Below, one piece after another: positions 54,871-64,000 of a stretch of 64,000 nucleotides of DNA. A model generated the notes under the pieces. That model did not search any database, was not told the DNA's origin, and saw only the letters and a list, made by a program, of their open reading frames with translations. The stretch's first letter is position 1. Every line of letters starts with the position of its first letter. The stretch is from Bin87 sp963663945 (GTDB taxonomy: Bacteria > Chloroflexota > Dehalococcoidia > Lucifugimonadales > UBA3495), in assembly GCA_963663945.1 (NCBI GenBank), contig OY760687.1:2108001-2172000 (forward strand), read 5' to 3'. The translations under genes and the position numbers were made by a program.

Positions 54871-55665
54871 TCAGTCGTGGAGAAAGCCCAGGACGGTGTC
54901 GAAGAACGCCTCGGGTCGCTCCACTTGCGGGGTGTGGCCGCACTGCGGGATGACGGTCAACGTGGCGTTGGGCAGCAGGTCGCGGAAGGCCTCACCGTAC
55001 TCCGGGGGGATCACCTGGTCGGAGTCGCCCCAGACGATCAGGGTGGGCATCACGATGCGGTGGGCCCGCTTGGTCAGGCCGCGTTCGGGGATCGGCCAGG
55101 TGAACTTGGCGACCGACTGCAGGGTTTGGATGCGGTCCAGGGTGTGTTCCAGCCGCGCCTCCTGCTCCGTGGGTTGCGCGACGGACGCGAGGGCAAGTTC
55201 GCCTTCGGAGTCGTACCACAGCATCTCGCGCCGCTCGTCGGGCGTGAGGATGAAGAAGTCTGCAACCGGTTTGTCCTCCAGCCACAGCCCCAGCGAGTTC
55301 ACCAGAACCAGTCGGGAGACGCGGTCGGGACGGTGGGCGGCCAGTTCGGCGGCGCAGAACCCCCCGTACGAATGCCCGATCAGATGGCAGCGCTCGATCC
55401 CAAGGGCGTCGAGAAACTCTTCGAAGAACTGCACCAGATCCCAGAGGTCGTCCAGGTGGTTCAGACCCGTGGACTGGGCAACACCGGGATGCGCCGGGGC
55501 GTAAACGTGGTAGTCCTCCGCCAGACGGTCCAGGTAATCGGGCCACCCGACGAACCCGCCCGCTCCGTGCAGGTAGATCAGCGGGTCGCCGGAACCGCCT
55601 TCCGCGACCTGGACATTGAACATCCCGCCACGGACTGACACCATACGCTCAGTGTGCGCAACCAT
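54871..55665 (-). CDS. Alpha/beta hydrolase
   Basis: This 264-residue alpha/beta-fold hydrolase has an oxyanion loop HGAGGF, nucleophile S99 in GHSYGG, the acid in WGDSDQV, and His in PQCGHTPQ. Esters or epoxides are possible substrates. The start at 55665 has a GAGGTG site; an upstream frame is not coding. Confidence 0.83.
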   Translation of the reverse strand: MVAHTERMVSVRGGMFNVQVAEGGSGDPLIYLHGAGGFVGWPDYLDRLAEDYHVYAPAHPGVAQSTGLNHLDDLWDLVQFFEEFLDALGIERCHLIGHSYGGFCAAELAAHRPDRVSRLVLVNSLGLWLEDKPVADFFILTPDERREMLWYDSEGELALASVAQPTEQEARLEHTLDRIQTLQSVAKFTWPIPERGLTKRAHRIVMPTLIVWGDSDQVIPPEYGEAFRDLLPNATLTVIPQCGHTPQVERPEAFFDTVLGFLHD

Positions 55666-55856
55666 CGGTGAAGCACCTCGAATCCTGTATAGACTTCCAG
55701 GATGACCTGTAATCAGGAATCCGACCGGGCTGTGGCCGCCAAACAGGCCAGACCAGCCAGATATTATCCCGGTAATACCATACCATAACCGTCCGGGGCG
55801 GTTTCCAGCGCCCATAGGCAGGGGCGGCCGGCGGCGGTTTCCTGACCCGCTGCGCG

Positions 55857-55885
55857 TTGACGCCCATCAATACTTGCGGCACAAT
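55857..55885 (+). promoter_or_regulatory. Promoter of sucCD
   Basis: TTGACG (55857-55862) and CACAAT (55880-55885) are 17 bases apart. Transcription would begin near 55892, about 4 bases before the sucC ATG, and no Shine-Dalgarno is present. The transcript therefore looks near-leaderless. Confidence 0.42.
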
Positions 55886-55895
55886 TATCCGCGCC

Positions 55896-57059
55896 ATGAA
55901 ACTCCACGAGTATCAAGCCAAGGCAATATTCGCCAACTACGGTATTTCGGTACCCGATGGTAGATTGGCGCATACCGCCGACGATGCAGCGGCAGCGACC
56001 GCGTCGTTCGGTGGACGAGCCGCCGTCAAGGCCCAGGTCCACGCCGGTGGGCGAGGACTGGCCGGCGGGGTCAAGGTTGTGGGCAGTCCGGAAGAGGCTG
56101 GAAGCTTTGCGGCCGGTCTGTTGGGCTCCCGCCTGGTTACCAACCAGACCGACGCCGGCGGTGTGCCGATCGAATCGGTGCTGGTGGAATCGCTGGCCGA
56201 TATCGGCAGCGAGATGTACGTGGCAATGACCATGGACCGCGATCACCGGGGGACGGTATTGATCGCCAGCGCCGGAGGAGGCACGTCCATCGAGCAGTTG
56301 GCGGCCGAGGACCCCGGCGCCATCATCACCGAACCGGTCGATCCGGTGCTCGGACTGATGCCGTACCAATGCCGCAGGGTGGCGACCCGCCTCGGATTGA
56401 GCGGCCCGGCTTTTCGGGATGCCGCGAATGTCCTCTCGGCCCTCTATCGCATCTTCTTGGAGCATGATTGTTCGCTGGTTGAAGTGAACCCGCTGATCGT
56501 GACCGGTGACGGTTCCATCATGGCCCTAGACGCCAAGATGGAGGTCGAGGACGACGCGCTGTTTCGGCATGCCGATCTGCAACAACTGCGGGACCGTAAC
56601 CAGGAAGACCCGCTCGAAGCCGAGGCCGCTGACGACGACATCGCCTACGTGAGCCTCGACGGCTCGGTCGGATGCCTGGTCAACGGAGCCGGTCTGGCGA
56701 TGGCGACGCTGGACGTGGCCAACGCAGCCGGCGCGGCTCCCGCCAATTTCCTTGACGTCGGCGGCGGCGCGACCGATGAAAAAGTCGCCAAGGCGGTGAG
56801 CATCATCCTGTCGGACCCGAAAGTCGACAGAGTGCTGGTCAATGTGTTCGGCGGCATCCTGCGCTGCGACGTGGCGGCCCGCGGCATCGTCCTGGCCTAC
56901 GATCAGCTTCAGGCCGAGCAGCCGTTGGTGGTGCGCATGCTGGGCACCAACCTGGAAGAGGGGAAATCAATCCTCGCCACCTCCGGCCTCAACGTCACCT
57001 TCGCCGACACTTTGACTGAAGTTACGGCGGCGCTTTCCAATCCTTTGATGGGCGCGTAG
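55896..57059 (+). CDS. sucC: Succinyl-CoA synthetase, beta subunit
   Basis: This 387-residue subunit has an ATP-grasp domain. MKLHEYQAKAIFANYGI at the start, KAQVHAGGRGLAGGVK, the EVNPLIVT block, and GGGATDEKV then the VFGGILRCDVAA segment are typical. It joins sucD after 4 bases. The two make or use succinyl-CoA in the TCA cycle. The near-leaderless start and lack of a ribosome site are unusual. Confidence 0.94.
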   Translation: MKLHEYQAKAIFANYGISVPDGRLAHTADDAAAATASFGGRAAVKAQVHAGGRGLAGGVKVVGSPEEAGSFAAGLLGSRLVTNQTDAGGVPIESVLVESLADIGSEMYVAMTMDRDHRGTVLIASAGGGTSIEQLAAEDPGAIITEPVDPVLGLMPYQCRRVATRLGLSGPAFRDAANVLSALYRIFLEHDCSLVEVNPLIVTGDGSIMALDAKMEVEDDALFRHADLQQLRDRNQEDPLEAEAADDDIAYVSLDGSVGCLVNGAGLAMATLDVANAAGAAPANFLDVGGGATDEKVAKAVSIILSDPKVDRVLVNVFGGILRCDVAARGIVLAYDQLQAEQPLVVRMLGTNLEEGKSILATSGLNVTFADTLTEVTAALSNPLMGA

Positions 57060-57063
57060 TTTC

Positions 57064-57957
57064 ATGGGCATCCTTCTCAATGAACAATCTCGGGTGTTGG
57101 TGCAGGGCATCACGGGTCGTGAAGGCAGCTTCCACGCTCGCGCATGCCGGGAATACGGCACGCAACTCGTGGCCGGTGTGACGCCGGGTCGGGGCGGACA
57201 GCTGTTCGACGATGTGGTTCCCGTGTTCAACTCCATAGATGAAGCGGTGGCAGCGACCCAAGCCAACGTGTCGCTGATCTTCGTGCCCCCGCCGTTCGCG
57301 CCGGATGCCATCGCCGAATCGGTGGACGCCGGGATACCCCTGATCGCCTGCATCACCGAGGGGATACCCGTGCACGACATGGTCGGCCTGTACCGGTACG
57401 TTAATGCAAACCCGGTCCGCCTGATTGGACCCAACTGCCCCGGGATGATAAATCCGGGTGCGCGGTGCAAGGTGGGCATCATGCCCGGCAACATCCATAT
57501 GCCCGGTCGGGTGGGCGTTGTCTCCCGCAGCGGCACCCTGACCTACGAAGCGGTAGGCCAGTTGACCGAGAAGGAAATCGGTCAATCGTCGTGCGTGGGG
57601 ATCGGCGGGGATCCGATTGTAGGCAGCAGTTTCGTGGACATCCTGCGCCTTTATAACGACGATCCGGACACGGACCTGGTAGTGTTCATCGGAGAAATCG
57701 GTGGCAACATGGAGCAGGAAGCCGCCGAGTTCATCGGTTCGTCGGAGTTCACCAAACCGGTGTGCTCCTTGATAGTTGGTGCCACCGCCCCGTCAGGGAA
57801 ACGCATGGGCCACGCCGGAGCGATCATCACCGGCGAGTCGGCCACCGCCGAGTCCAAAATTCGCGCCCTGGAACGGGCCGGCGCACGTATCATTCCCACG
57901 CCTGCGGATATTGGCGATACCGTCGCCAGGACTCTCGCAGAGCTCGGTCTCGCTTAG
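57064..57957 (+). CDS. sucD: Succinyl-CoA synthetase, alpha subunit
   Basis: This 297-residue subunit binds CoA and carries the phospho-His. It has VQGITGREGSFHA, the IGPNCPGMINP block, GRVGVVSRSGTLTYE, and H250 (KRMGHAGAI), the phosphorylated residue. It works as a heterodimer or tetramer with SucC. Confidence 0.95.
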   Translation: MGILLNEQSRVLVQGITGREGSFHARACREYGTQLVAGVTPGRGGQLFDDVVPVFNSIDEAVAATQANVSLIFVPPPFAPDAIAESVDAGIPLIACITEGIPVHDMVGLYRYVNANPVRLIGPNCPGMINPGARCKVGIMPGNIHMPGRVGVVSRSGTLTYEAVGQLTEKEIGQSSCVGIGGDPIVGSSFVDILRLYNDDPDTDLVVFIGEIGGNMEQEAAEFIGSSEFTKPVCSLIVGATAPSGKRMGHAGAIITGESATAESKIRALERAGARIIPTPADIGDTVARTLAELGLA

Positions 57958-58325
57958 TTTGGAGGTCTCTCCGAACGGGGATGCCACCACTGCGCTCAGA
58001 CGACGCCACCGTGGCACCCAAGCGGGGTTCGGGGCGCTCAAACCGGATGCCAGTTCCGCAAACCGGCGATTTCGGTCCATTCAGTGCGCTTGACGCTAAC
58101 TAACACGGCGTGTACGATACGGATGCCCAAGGTATCATTTCTTATCCCTTACTGATGTCCCGATGCGGACGCACCTGGGCACGCCGGCAACCGAGTTGTG
58201 ATAACTGCTGGCATAGTTCCCGAGCAGGAAAGACTATCAGGTTCCGGCGAGGGAACCTCGAGTGTTCCACAGGACCTCCAAAGTGACCCTGAGCCACCTG
58301 TGGCATGGGATCTGCCGTTATCCGT
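57958..58325 (+). other. Intergenic region and pyrG leader
   Basis: This 368-base gap holds the pyrG promoter at 58090-58118 and about 200 bases of leader. No convincing terminator was seen after sucD. Short open frames here are not family-like. Confidence 0.5.
58090..58118 (+). promoter_or_regulatory. Promoter of pyrG
   Basis: TTGACG (58090-58095) and TACGAT (58113-58118) are 17 bases apart, with TG directly before the -10. The same pair of motifs is seen before sufB, with one base different in the -35. Confidence 0.52.
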
Positions 58326-59981
58326 ATGCCCACTAAGTACATTTTCGTGACCGGCGGAGTGGTCAGCTCCATCGGCAAAGGTATCTGCGTCGCGTCAATC
58401 GGACGCATCTTGAAGAGCCAGGGGCTTTCCGTCACCGTCATCAAGCTGGACCCATACCTGAACGTGGACCCGGGGACCATGTCGCCTTACCAGCATGGCG
58501 AGGTCTTCGTAACCAAGGACGGCGGCGAAACGGATCTGGACCTCGGCCATTACGAACGGTTTATCGACGTCGAGTTGACCCGTGACAGCAACGTGACTGC
58601 GGGGCAAACCTACCTTGAGCTCATCACCCGAGAACGGCGCGGCGACTTCCTTGGCGGCACCATCCAGACCGTGCCGCACCTGACCAACGAAATCAAGGAT
58701 CGGCTTATCGGACTGGCGGAAAAATCCAACGCGGACGTCGTCGTGGTCGAGGTCGGCGGCACCGTGGGTGACATCGAAGGGCTTCCGTTCCTGGAAGCGA
58801 TCCGGCAGATGCGGAATACGGTGGGCCGCAACAACGTCTTCTATATGCATCTGACCCTCCTCCCCTACATCTCGGCCTCGGAAGAGTTGAAAACCAAACC
58901 GACCCAGCACAGCGTAAAGGAATTACGGAGCATCGGAATTCAGCCGGACGCTCTGGTCTGCCGCTCCGATGCGGAGGTCACGCCCGGTATCCGGGAAAAG
59001 TTGTCGCTGTTTTGCGACGTCGCCTCCGAAGCCGTGTTCCCCATGCCCACGGTGGGCAATGTCTACGAAGTGCCGCTGGTGATGGACTACTTTGGCGTGG
59101 GACGCTGCCTTTCGGAATCGCTGGGCTTGAATGGGCAGACGCAACTGGACGAGTGGAGCACTCTGGTCGACCAGATGAACGGCGCGACCGGCGAGGTTCC
59201 CATCGCGGTAGTGGGCAAATATGTGGAGTATCCTGACTCCTACATGTCCGTACGCGAGGCATTGCGACACGCCGCGGCGTCCTGCGGCCTGCGGGCAGAT
59301 GTGCGGTGGGTTCATTCGGAAGCCGTGGAGCGCGATGGCCCGGACGCCCACTTGAGCGACGTTTGCGGGATCGTAGTTCCGGGCGGATTCGGCCCCAGGG
59401 GAGTCGAGGGGATGATCGACACCAGCCAATATGCCAGGAACAAGCACGTGCCCTATCTGGGTTTGTGCCTGGGCATGCAGGTCATGGTCATCGACTGGGC
59501 TCGCGACGTAACTGGCCTTAAATACGCCAATTCGTCGGAGCTTGACCCCGATTGCGAGCATCCGGTGATCGACATAATGCATGGTCAACGCGGCATCACT
59601 GACTTGGGCGGCACCATGCGCTTGGGCCACTACCCGTGCCAGCCCCAAAACAATACCCGGACCGCCGATGCGTACCATCGCGGCGAAATCAAAGAACGTC
59701 ATCGGCACCGGTATGAAGTGAACAACGCCTATCGGGAATCCCTCGAGGCATCGGGCATGATCATGAGCGGGTTGTCGCCCGATGGTGAACTGGTTGAGGC
59801 CACCGAGGTGCCGGATCACCCATTCATGGTCGGCGTGCAGTTCCATCCAGAGTTCCAGTCGCGTCCCAACCGGCCTCATCCCCTTTTCAGCGCACTGATC
59901 GCACAGGCTCAACAAACGGTACGAGAAGGTAGACAATTGCCTTTCCGACGGGCCGGCGGATGGTCATTTTCCGCAGACTAG
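58326..59981 (+). CDS. pyrG: CTP synthase
   Basis: This 551-residue enzyme makes CTP from UTP with ammonia from glutamine. The N-terminal synthetase part has PTKYIFVTGGVVSSIGKG, then KLDPYLNVDPGTMSPYQHGE. The C-terminal class I glutamine amidotransferase has C381 (GLCLGMQ) and the HPEFQSRP segment. The start at 58326 gives the standard N-terminus; an upstream ATG (58305) is possible, and neither has a good ribosome site. Confidence 0.95.
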   Translation: MPTKYIFVTGGVVSSIGKGICVASIGRILKSQGLSVTVIKLDPYLNVDPGTMSPYQHGEVFVTKDGGETDLDLGHYERFIDVELTRDSNVTAGQTYLELITRERRGDFLGGTIQTVPHLTNEIKDRLIGLAEKSNADVVVVEVGGTVGDIEGLPFLEAIRQMRNTVGRNNVFYMHLTLLPYISASEELKTKPTQHSVKELRSIGIQPDALVCRSDAEVTPGIREKLSLFCDVASEAVFPMPTVGNVYEVPLVMDYFGVGRCLSESLGLNGQTQLDEWSTLVDQMNGATGEVPIAVVGKYVEYPDSYMSVREALRHAAASCGLRADVRWVHSEAVERDGPDAHLSDVCGIVVPGGFGPRGVEGMIDTSQYARNKHVPYLGLCLGMQVMVIDWARDVTGLKYANSSELDPDCEHPVIDIMHGQRGITDLGGTMRLGHYPCQPQNNTRTADAYHRGEIKERHRHRYEVNNAYRESLEASGMIMSGLSPDGELVEATEVPDHPFMVGVQFHPEFQSRPNRPHPLFSALIAQAQQTVREGRQLPFRRAGGWSFSAD

Positions 59982-60175
59982 CGGTTCCCGCAGACCGGGA
60001 ACTCGCCCCATTTACAATCCAATCCACGCCCCGGCGAAAGCCGGTTCTCTGAACCCTGACCCGTGAATTTGGCGCGGCGCCGCACGCTTCGGCGACACGT
60101 GTTCGACCGCTTTAGCCGCACGTGGCCGCGACATCAGAAACACGACCTTCTCCCGGGCTCGAGGAGGACATAGCA

Positions 60176-60835
60176 ATGAAACTGTTTTTGGACACAGCCA
60201 ACATCGACGAGATCCGCATGGGCGCCGAACTCGGCGTCGTCTCGGGGGTTACGACCAATCCCTCATTGGCCGCGAAGGAAGGCATCGGCGGCGCCGCCGG
60301 CTACCGGGCGGCGGTCCAGGAGATCGCCGACATAATCGACGGGCCAATCTCCGTGGAAGTGGTCAGCACGGACGCGCCGGGCATGATCGCCGAGGGCCGC
60401 GACATTGCGGAGTGGATTCCCAACCCCTGGGTCAAGATACCCAGCACCGAGGAGGGCTTCAAAGCCATCAGCGTGCTGGCCCGTGATGGCATACAGATCA
60501 ATCAGACCCTGGTCTTCACCGTCAACCAGGCGCTGCTCGGAGCCAATGCCGGGAGCACCGTGGTCAGTCCGTTCGTGGGACGGCTGGACGATATCGGCCA
60601 GGATGGAATGGCGCTGGTCCAGGACATCGTGGCGGTTTACCGCCAGCAGTCCGTGGAAACCAAGGTGATGGCCGCAAGCATACGCGGAGCGCGACATTGT
60701 GTGACGGCCGCTGCCGCCGGCGCTGATATTTCGACGATACCGTACAACGTTTTGACGCAAATGATAAAACACCCCCTTACCGACGCCGGCCTGTCGCGAT
60801 TCCTGCAGGACTGGCAGCAAGCTTCCGGAGGCTGA
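60176..60835 (+). CDS. fsa: Fructose-6-phosphate aldolase/transaldolase family
   Basis: This 219-residue TIM-barrel enzyme matches the short transaldolase/FSA family. The start MKLFLDTANIDEI has a GAGGAGG site. The Schiff-base Lys is K87 (NPWVKIPST). TTNPSLAAKE and the C-terminal PLTDAGLSRFLQDW are present. FSA and TalC types cannot be told apart by eye. rho starts 5 bases later. Confidence 0.9.
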   Translation: MKLFLDTANIDEIRMGAELGVVSGVTTNPSLAAKEGIGGAAGYRAAVQEIADIIDGPISVEVVSTDAPGMIAEGRDIAEWIPNPWVKIPSTEEGFKAISVLARDGIQINQTLVFTVNQALLGANAGSTVVSPFVGRLDDIGQDGMALVQDIVAVYRQQSVETKVMAASIRGARHCVTAAAAGADISTIPYNVLTQMIKHPLTDAGLSRFLQDWQQASGG

Positions 60836-60839
60836 CAAG

Positions 60840-62276
60840 ATGGTCCGCGCCCGCACTGGCACCCCGACCGCACCCCGACGACGACGGCGTCCCCCGGCCA
60901 ACGACGAGGCCGGCGCCGCGCTAGCCGACTCCGCCCCGGCAGATGATGCCCCGGACGGAGAGCAGCCGTATCCCAACGGATCTCACCCTGGACGCTACGT
61001 TGACGTCGCCGACCTTACGTCCATGTCCCGGGAAGAACTCCTCGAGTTGGCCCCGGACGTTGGTCTGAAAGATGACGATGCACTGGCCGACCTCACCCGG
61101 GATGCCCTGCTGAACCGGGTCCGGCACTCGGCCGCCAATCGTAATCTGCTGACCGCGTCGGGCATCCTGGAAGTCATGGACGCCGGTCACGGACTGCTGC
61201 GCTCGTTGCAATACCCGCCGGTTTCGGGCGACGTATTCGTCGGGCAGTCGCAGATTCGCCGGTTCAACCTCAAGACCGGCGACACGGTCACCGGGCTGGT
61301 GCGACCTCCGAAGGAAGGAGAACGACGCTACGGTTTGACCCGGGCGACCAGCATCAACCTTCTGGACCCCGAGGACCAGAAGCCGGCATCGCGCCGGATC
61401 TTCGAGTCCCTGACGCCCATTTTCCCTGACGACCACATCGTCCTGGAACATACACAGGGCGGGCTGTCATCGCGCATGATCGACCTGTTCGCCCCGATCG
61501 GGTTGGGCCAGCGCGGTCTGGTCGTGTCTCCGCCCAAGGCCGGCAAGACTACGGTTTTGCGCCAGATAGCCGCGGCGATCACCGAAAACCGGCCCGGGGT
61601 CCTGCTGATGGTCGTGCTCATTGGGGAGCGGCCCGAAGAGGTCACCGAGATGCGCCGCGCGGTCAACGGCGACGTGTTCGCGTCGACCTTTGATGAGTCG
61701 GTTGAAGAACAGTGCCGGGTCGCAGAGTTGGCCGTGGAGCGCGCCAAGCGCATGACCGAATCCGGACGCGACGTGGTGATCCTGCTGGACAGCATCACTC
61801 GGCTCACGCGCGCCTACAACCTGGCCCTGCCGACCTCCGGGCGCACGCTGTCCGGTGGTATCGATCCCGCCGCTCTGTACCCGGCGAAGCGGTTCATCGG
61901 CGCTGCCCGCAACCTCGAAGAAGGCGGCTCACTCACCATAATCGCCACGTGTCTCCTCGATACGGGCAGCCGAATGGATGAAGTGATCTACGAGGAGTTC
62001 AAGGGCACCGGCAACATGGAGCTGCACCTGGACCGCCGGCTCGCCGACCAGCGCTACTTCCCCGCCATCGACGTGGTGCGCAGCGGCACCCGCCGGGAGG
62101 AGTTGCTCTACGACCAGGAAGCCATGCCCCAGATCTGGCTGCTACGGCGCATGGTAACGCTGGCCTCCGGCGGCGACCAGGCCAACATGGGTGACGCCAC
62201 CAAGCGCGTCCTCGAGCGCCTGGCCCGCACTCGTTCCAACTCCGAGTTCCTCACCAACCTGACCAAAGACTCCTGA
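60840..62276 (+). CDS. rho: Transcription termination factor Rho
   Basis: This 478-residue hexameric RNA helicase stops transcription. It begins with a basic stretch (PRRRRRPP) and a low-complexity Ala/Asp-rich segment (residues 20-45), then the RNA-binding domain (LTASGILEV to GDTVTGLVRPP), Walker A PPKAGKTT (231-238), Walker B DVVILLDSITRL, and the GTGNMELHLDRRLAD block. A strong bidirectional terminator follows at 62293-62333. Confidence 0.96.
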   Translation: MVRARTGTPTAPRRRRRPPANDEAGAALADSAPADDAPDGEQPYPNGSHPGRYVDVADLTSMSREELLELAPDVGLKDDDALADLTRDALLNRVRHSAANRNLLTASGILEVMDAGHGLLRSLQYPPVSGDVFVGQSQIRRFNLKTGDTVTGLVRPPKEGERRYGLTRATSINLLDPEDQKPASRRIFESLTPIFPDDHIVLEHTQGGLSSRMIDLFAPIGLGQRGLVVSPPKAGKTTVLRQIAAAITENRPGVLLMVVLIGERPEEVTEMRRAVNGDVFASTFDESVEEQCRVAELAVERAKRMTESGRDVVILLDSITRLTRAYNLALPTSGRTLSGGIDPAALYPAKRFIGAARNLEEGGSLTIIATCLLDTGSRMDEVIYEEFKGTGNMELHLDRRLADQRYFPAIDVVRSGTRREELLYDQEAMPQIWLLRRMVTLASGGDQANMGDATKRVLERLARTRSNSEFLTNLTKDS

Positions 62277-62292
62277 CACCGATCGGGAGATG

Positions 62293-62333
62293 AACAAAAA
62301 ACTGGGAGGCGGGTTAGAAACCCGCCTCCTTTT
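62293..62333. terminator. Bidirectional intrinsic terminator after rho
   Basis: GGAGGCGGGTT (62305-62315) pairs perfectly over 11 bp with AACCCGCCTCC (62319-62329) around a 3-base loop. A T-run (62330-62333) follows on the plus side, and an A-run (62296-62301) before the stem gives a T-run on the minus side. It sits between the 3' ends of rho and the large minus-strand gene. Confidence 0.82.
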
Positions 62334-62338
62334 GGTTG

Positions 62339-64000
62339 CTACGCGTCGGCTCCTGGGTCACCTCCGCCACCGTCGCCGCCTCCGGGACCTCCGCCGGTCC
62401 CACGGCGCCGTATCACCAGCGCAACTACTGCTCCGGCCACGGCCAGGACCACCACCACTGCGATCACGATCAGCGCGATCGCGAGCCCGCTGAGTCCGCC
62501 GCCTCCCGGCTCATCCTCAGCAACCGGACGGTCCCGGGTCTCGGTTTCTCCAGTCGCCACGGCCGCCACGATGGTGGAAGTCAGAGCTCCCTGGTCAATG
62601 GTCGGCGGAGGCGGCACCGGAGTAGCCGTGGGCTCCGGCGTCGGTGTGGGTTCTGGAGTCGGTGTGGGCTCCGGCGTCGGTGTGGGCAGCGGAGTTGCCG
62701 TCGGTTCCGGCGTCGGTGTGGGTTCCGGTGTGTTTGTGGGAAGAGGTGTATTAGTCGGCAAGGGCGTGTTCGTAGGAATCGGTGTCGGTGTCGCGTACCG
62801 CTGTGGGAAGAGCGTCACGGTGGCGACCACGCCGGGCAAGCGTTCACCCGATTCGTAGACGTGAAACGTTGCCGGATAGGTTCGCTCTTCAGCCCAATCC
62901 CGATGGTAATCTTCAGGTATGACCGTCGTTCCCGAGAATCTACCTTCGCGGGAATCAAATCTGGTTTCTCCGTCAAACAACAAGGTAGGACCGTTGCTAA
63001 TCCTTACCGAGTAACCTTGCCGGAACCGGTCGAGACCGCTCACGGTCACCAGAATGGGCTGCCCAATACGGACATCTTCTGGATTGACCTCGAGCTTGCC
63101 GGCCGCGACCTCGATCTCCAAGTTCAGGGTGAGCTCGTGAATCGGGTAGCCATCGATCTTGATCACGGGGCGGATGCGCTCTCCGCCCTCGGTCCGGGAC
63201 GTGACACGGTACTCGTGGTTCCACTGACCGTCGGACGTATAAATGCTGTGCTCGATGCGGTCATTAATCTCAAGGGTAACGTGCGGAGGACTGTAGTATT
63301 GCCGGTCGGGCGGGAAATTTTCACCGCGGAACAGAAGATAATCACCCGGCGCCACTTCGCCCTCATCGGGAGTGACGGTCAGCCTCGGCGCGGCGACGTC
63401 GATCTCGGCCGACGCCTTGACGCCGGCGTCGCTGGTGATTTCCACTTCTTCGTCACCATTGGAGTCCAGAAGCTTGGTGATCAGATCGCTCCGGATGCCG
63501 CCGTCGTCGTTCAGGACAGCCACGGTGCCCAGGAAGCGACCACCTCTCTGGATCTCGGGGCAGTCGCCGGACGACCGGACTCGATCGTTGCCTTCATCTA
63601 GGAAAGCCAATGGGATCCCGCCCAGGGTTACCTGGCAAACCTCATCGCCCGGCAGGTTGTTGGAACGAACGAGGAATTGTTGACCAAGCCCAACCCCGCG
63701 AGATGGGATACCGCTGATAGTGAGGTCGGCGTCGCCGATGGTTACCTTGGCGGAGACCGGGTTGGATCCGATGTATACCGTGATCACGACGGTACCGCTG
63801 ACATTGGTCGGCAGGGTTACGATGATATTGTCTCCGGCGAGGCTATAGTTGGCCCGTCTACCGGCGACCTGAACTGAGGTCACATTGCCGCGACTGCCGC
63901 CGACGAACTTGAGCGTCACCTCATCGCCAGGCGAAACTTCGGTGCGGCCCACCATTTCCAATCCAGGCATGATCAGTAGGGAGATCGACGTGCCGTTGGT
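62339..64000 (-). CDS. Large surface protein, Pro/Thr stalk and C-terminal membrane anchor (5' end outside)
   Basis: At least 553 residues are visible and the frame is open to the window edge. Its outer part has several beta-rich modules (e.g. LTVTPDEGEVAPGDYLLFRGENF, split as LTVTPDEGEVAP and GDYLLFRGENF; and VNPEDVRIGQPILVTVSG) that resemble immunoglobulin-like or IPT/TIG-like folds. A PTPEPT/TNTPLP stalk follows (62603-62800), then a hydrophobic helix (about 62410-62492) and a Gly-rich tail. This looks like a membrane-anchored extracellular protein. I do not recognise the family. Confidence 0.8.
   Translation of the reverse strand, partial: TNGTSISLLIMPGLEMVGRTEVSPGDEVTLKFVGGSRGNVTSVQVAGRRANYSLAGDNIIVTLPTNVSGTVVITVYIGSNPVSAKVTIGDADLTISGIPSRGVGLGQQFLVRSNNLPGDEVCQVTLGGIPLAFLDEGNDRVRSSGDCPEIQRGGRFLGTVAVLNDDGGIRSDLITKLLDSNGDEEVEITSDAGVKASAEIDVAAPRLTVTPDEGEVAPGDYLLFRGENFPPDRQYYSPPHVTLEINDRIEHSIYTSDGQWNHEYRVTSRTEGGERIRPVIKIDGYPIHELTLNLEIEVAAGKLEVNPEDVRIGQPILVTVSGLDRFRQGYSVRISNGPTLLFDGETRFDSREGRFSGTTVIPEDYHRDWAEERTYPATFHVYESGERLPGVVATVTLFPQRYATPTPIPTNTPLPTNTPLPTNTPEPTPTPEPTATPLPTPTPEPTPTPEPTPTPEPTATPVPPPPTIDQGALTSTIVAAVATGETETRDRPVAEDEPGGGGLSGLAIALIVIAVVVVLAVAGAVVALVIRRRGTGGGPGGGDGGGGDPGADA
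62603..62800 (-). repeat. Short tandem repeats coding the Pro/Thr stalk
   Basis: Near-identical 18-base units (for example GGCTCCGGCGTCGGTGTG on the plus strand) follow one another and code for repeating PTPEPT or TNTPLP blocks. Such arrays change length by slippage, so the stalk may vary among strains. Confidence 0.7.

Noticed and set aside
62571..62858. Valine/glycine-rich plus-strand frame (GVGVGSGVGVGSG-type repeats)
   Set aside because: It is the complement of the Pro/Thr stalk repeats of the minus-strand surface protein, not a real protein.

Overview
The window is a 64 kb piece of a high-GC, densely coding bacterial chromosome. No rRNA, tRNA, CRISPR array or phage module was seen. A Gram-type-neutral core gene set, a suf operon with SufU scaffolds, an F420/FMN luciferase-like pair, ETF genes, many MFS/DinB/VOC accessory proteins and lipoproteins suggest Chloroflexota, perhaps a SAR202/Dehalococcoidia-like lineage. 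That placement is inference from gene content only. TGA is used as an ordinary stop by many genes here (sufS, fsa, rho).

Layout. 1-10.4 kb: the 3' end of fumC, then rpoB and rpoC, both much longer than usual because of large lineage-specific insertions. 10.5-14.6 kb: pyrD, an iron-ADH-family protein that has lost two metal ligands, a small HEPN-like protein and mtaB. 14.9-25.4 kb: a pair of oligopeptide-type ABC ATPases, an MFS carrier, two luciferase-like monooxygenases, a DinB protein, then a GMC oxidoreductase operon. The second gene of that operon is a glutaredoxin-DinB fusion interrupted by an in-frame TGA at the first redox-cysteine position. A bacterial SECIS-like hairpin follows the TGA, so it is a strong selenoprotein candidate and the main discovery in the window. 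25.5-28.9 kb: VOC, MFS, haloacid dehalogenase, a small unknown and a cupin.

28.9-34.1 kb: a minus-strand zinc-uptake operon, zur-znuA-znuC-znuB plus an MFS protein with a strikingly His-rich tail. Its promoter carries an inverted repeat overlapping the -10 box. 34.1-34.4 kb is repeat-rich intergenic DNA. 34.4-39.5 kb: a small partner protein plus HerA-type ATPase, panC, and a visibly AT-richer DUF262/DUF1524 restriction-type gene. 39.6-46.5 kb (minus strand): etfBA with a palindromic repeat between them, an aldo-keto reductase, a transglutaminase-like protein, DUF1802, a Tag-like glycosylase, tatD, a globin and a decayed second globin.

46.6-52.8 kb: sufBCDSU plus a second sufU paralogue, behind a good sigma70-like promoter and an IscR/Rrf2-like palindrome. 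52.8-55.7 kb: a triple-DUF4377 lipoprotein, DinB, ferritin and an alpha/beta hydrolase. 55.9-62.3 kb: sucC-sucD, pyrG, fructose-6-phosphate-aldolase-type transaldolase and rho, closed by a bidirectional terminator. The window ends inside a large membrane-anchored, Pro/Thr-stalked extracellular protein.

Together these describe a respiring heterotroph (TCA enzymes, ETF) with managed metals: zinc uptake under Zur, iron storage in ferritin and Fe-S assembly by Suf. Several thiol/DinB proteins hint at low-molecular-weight thiol chemistry.
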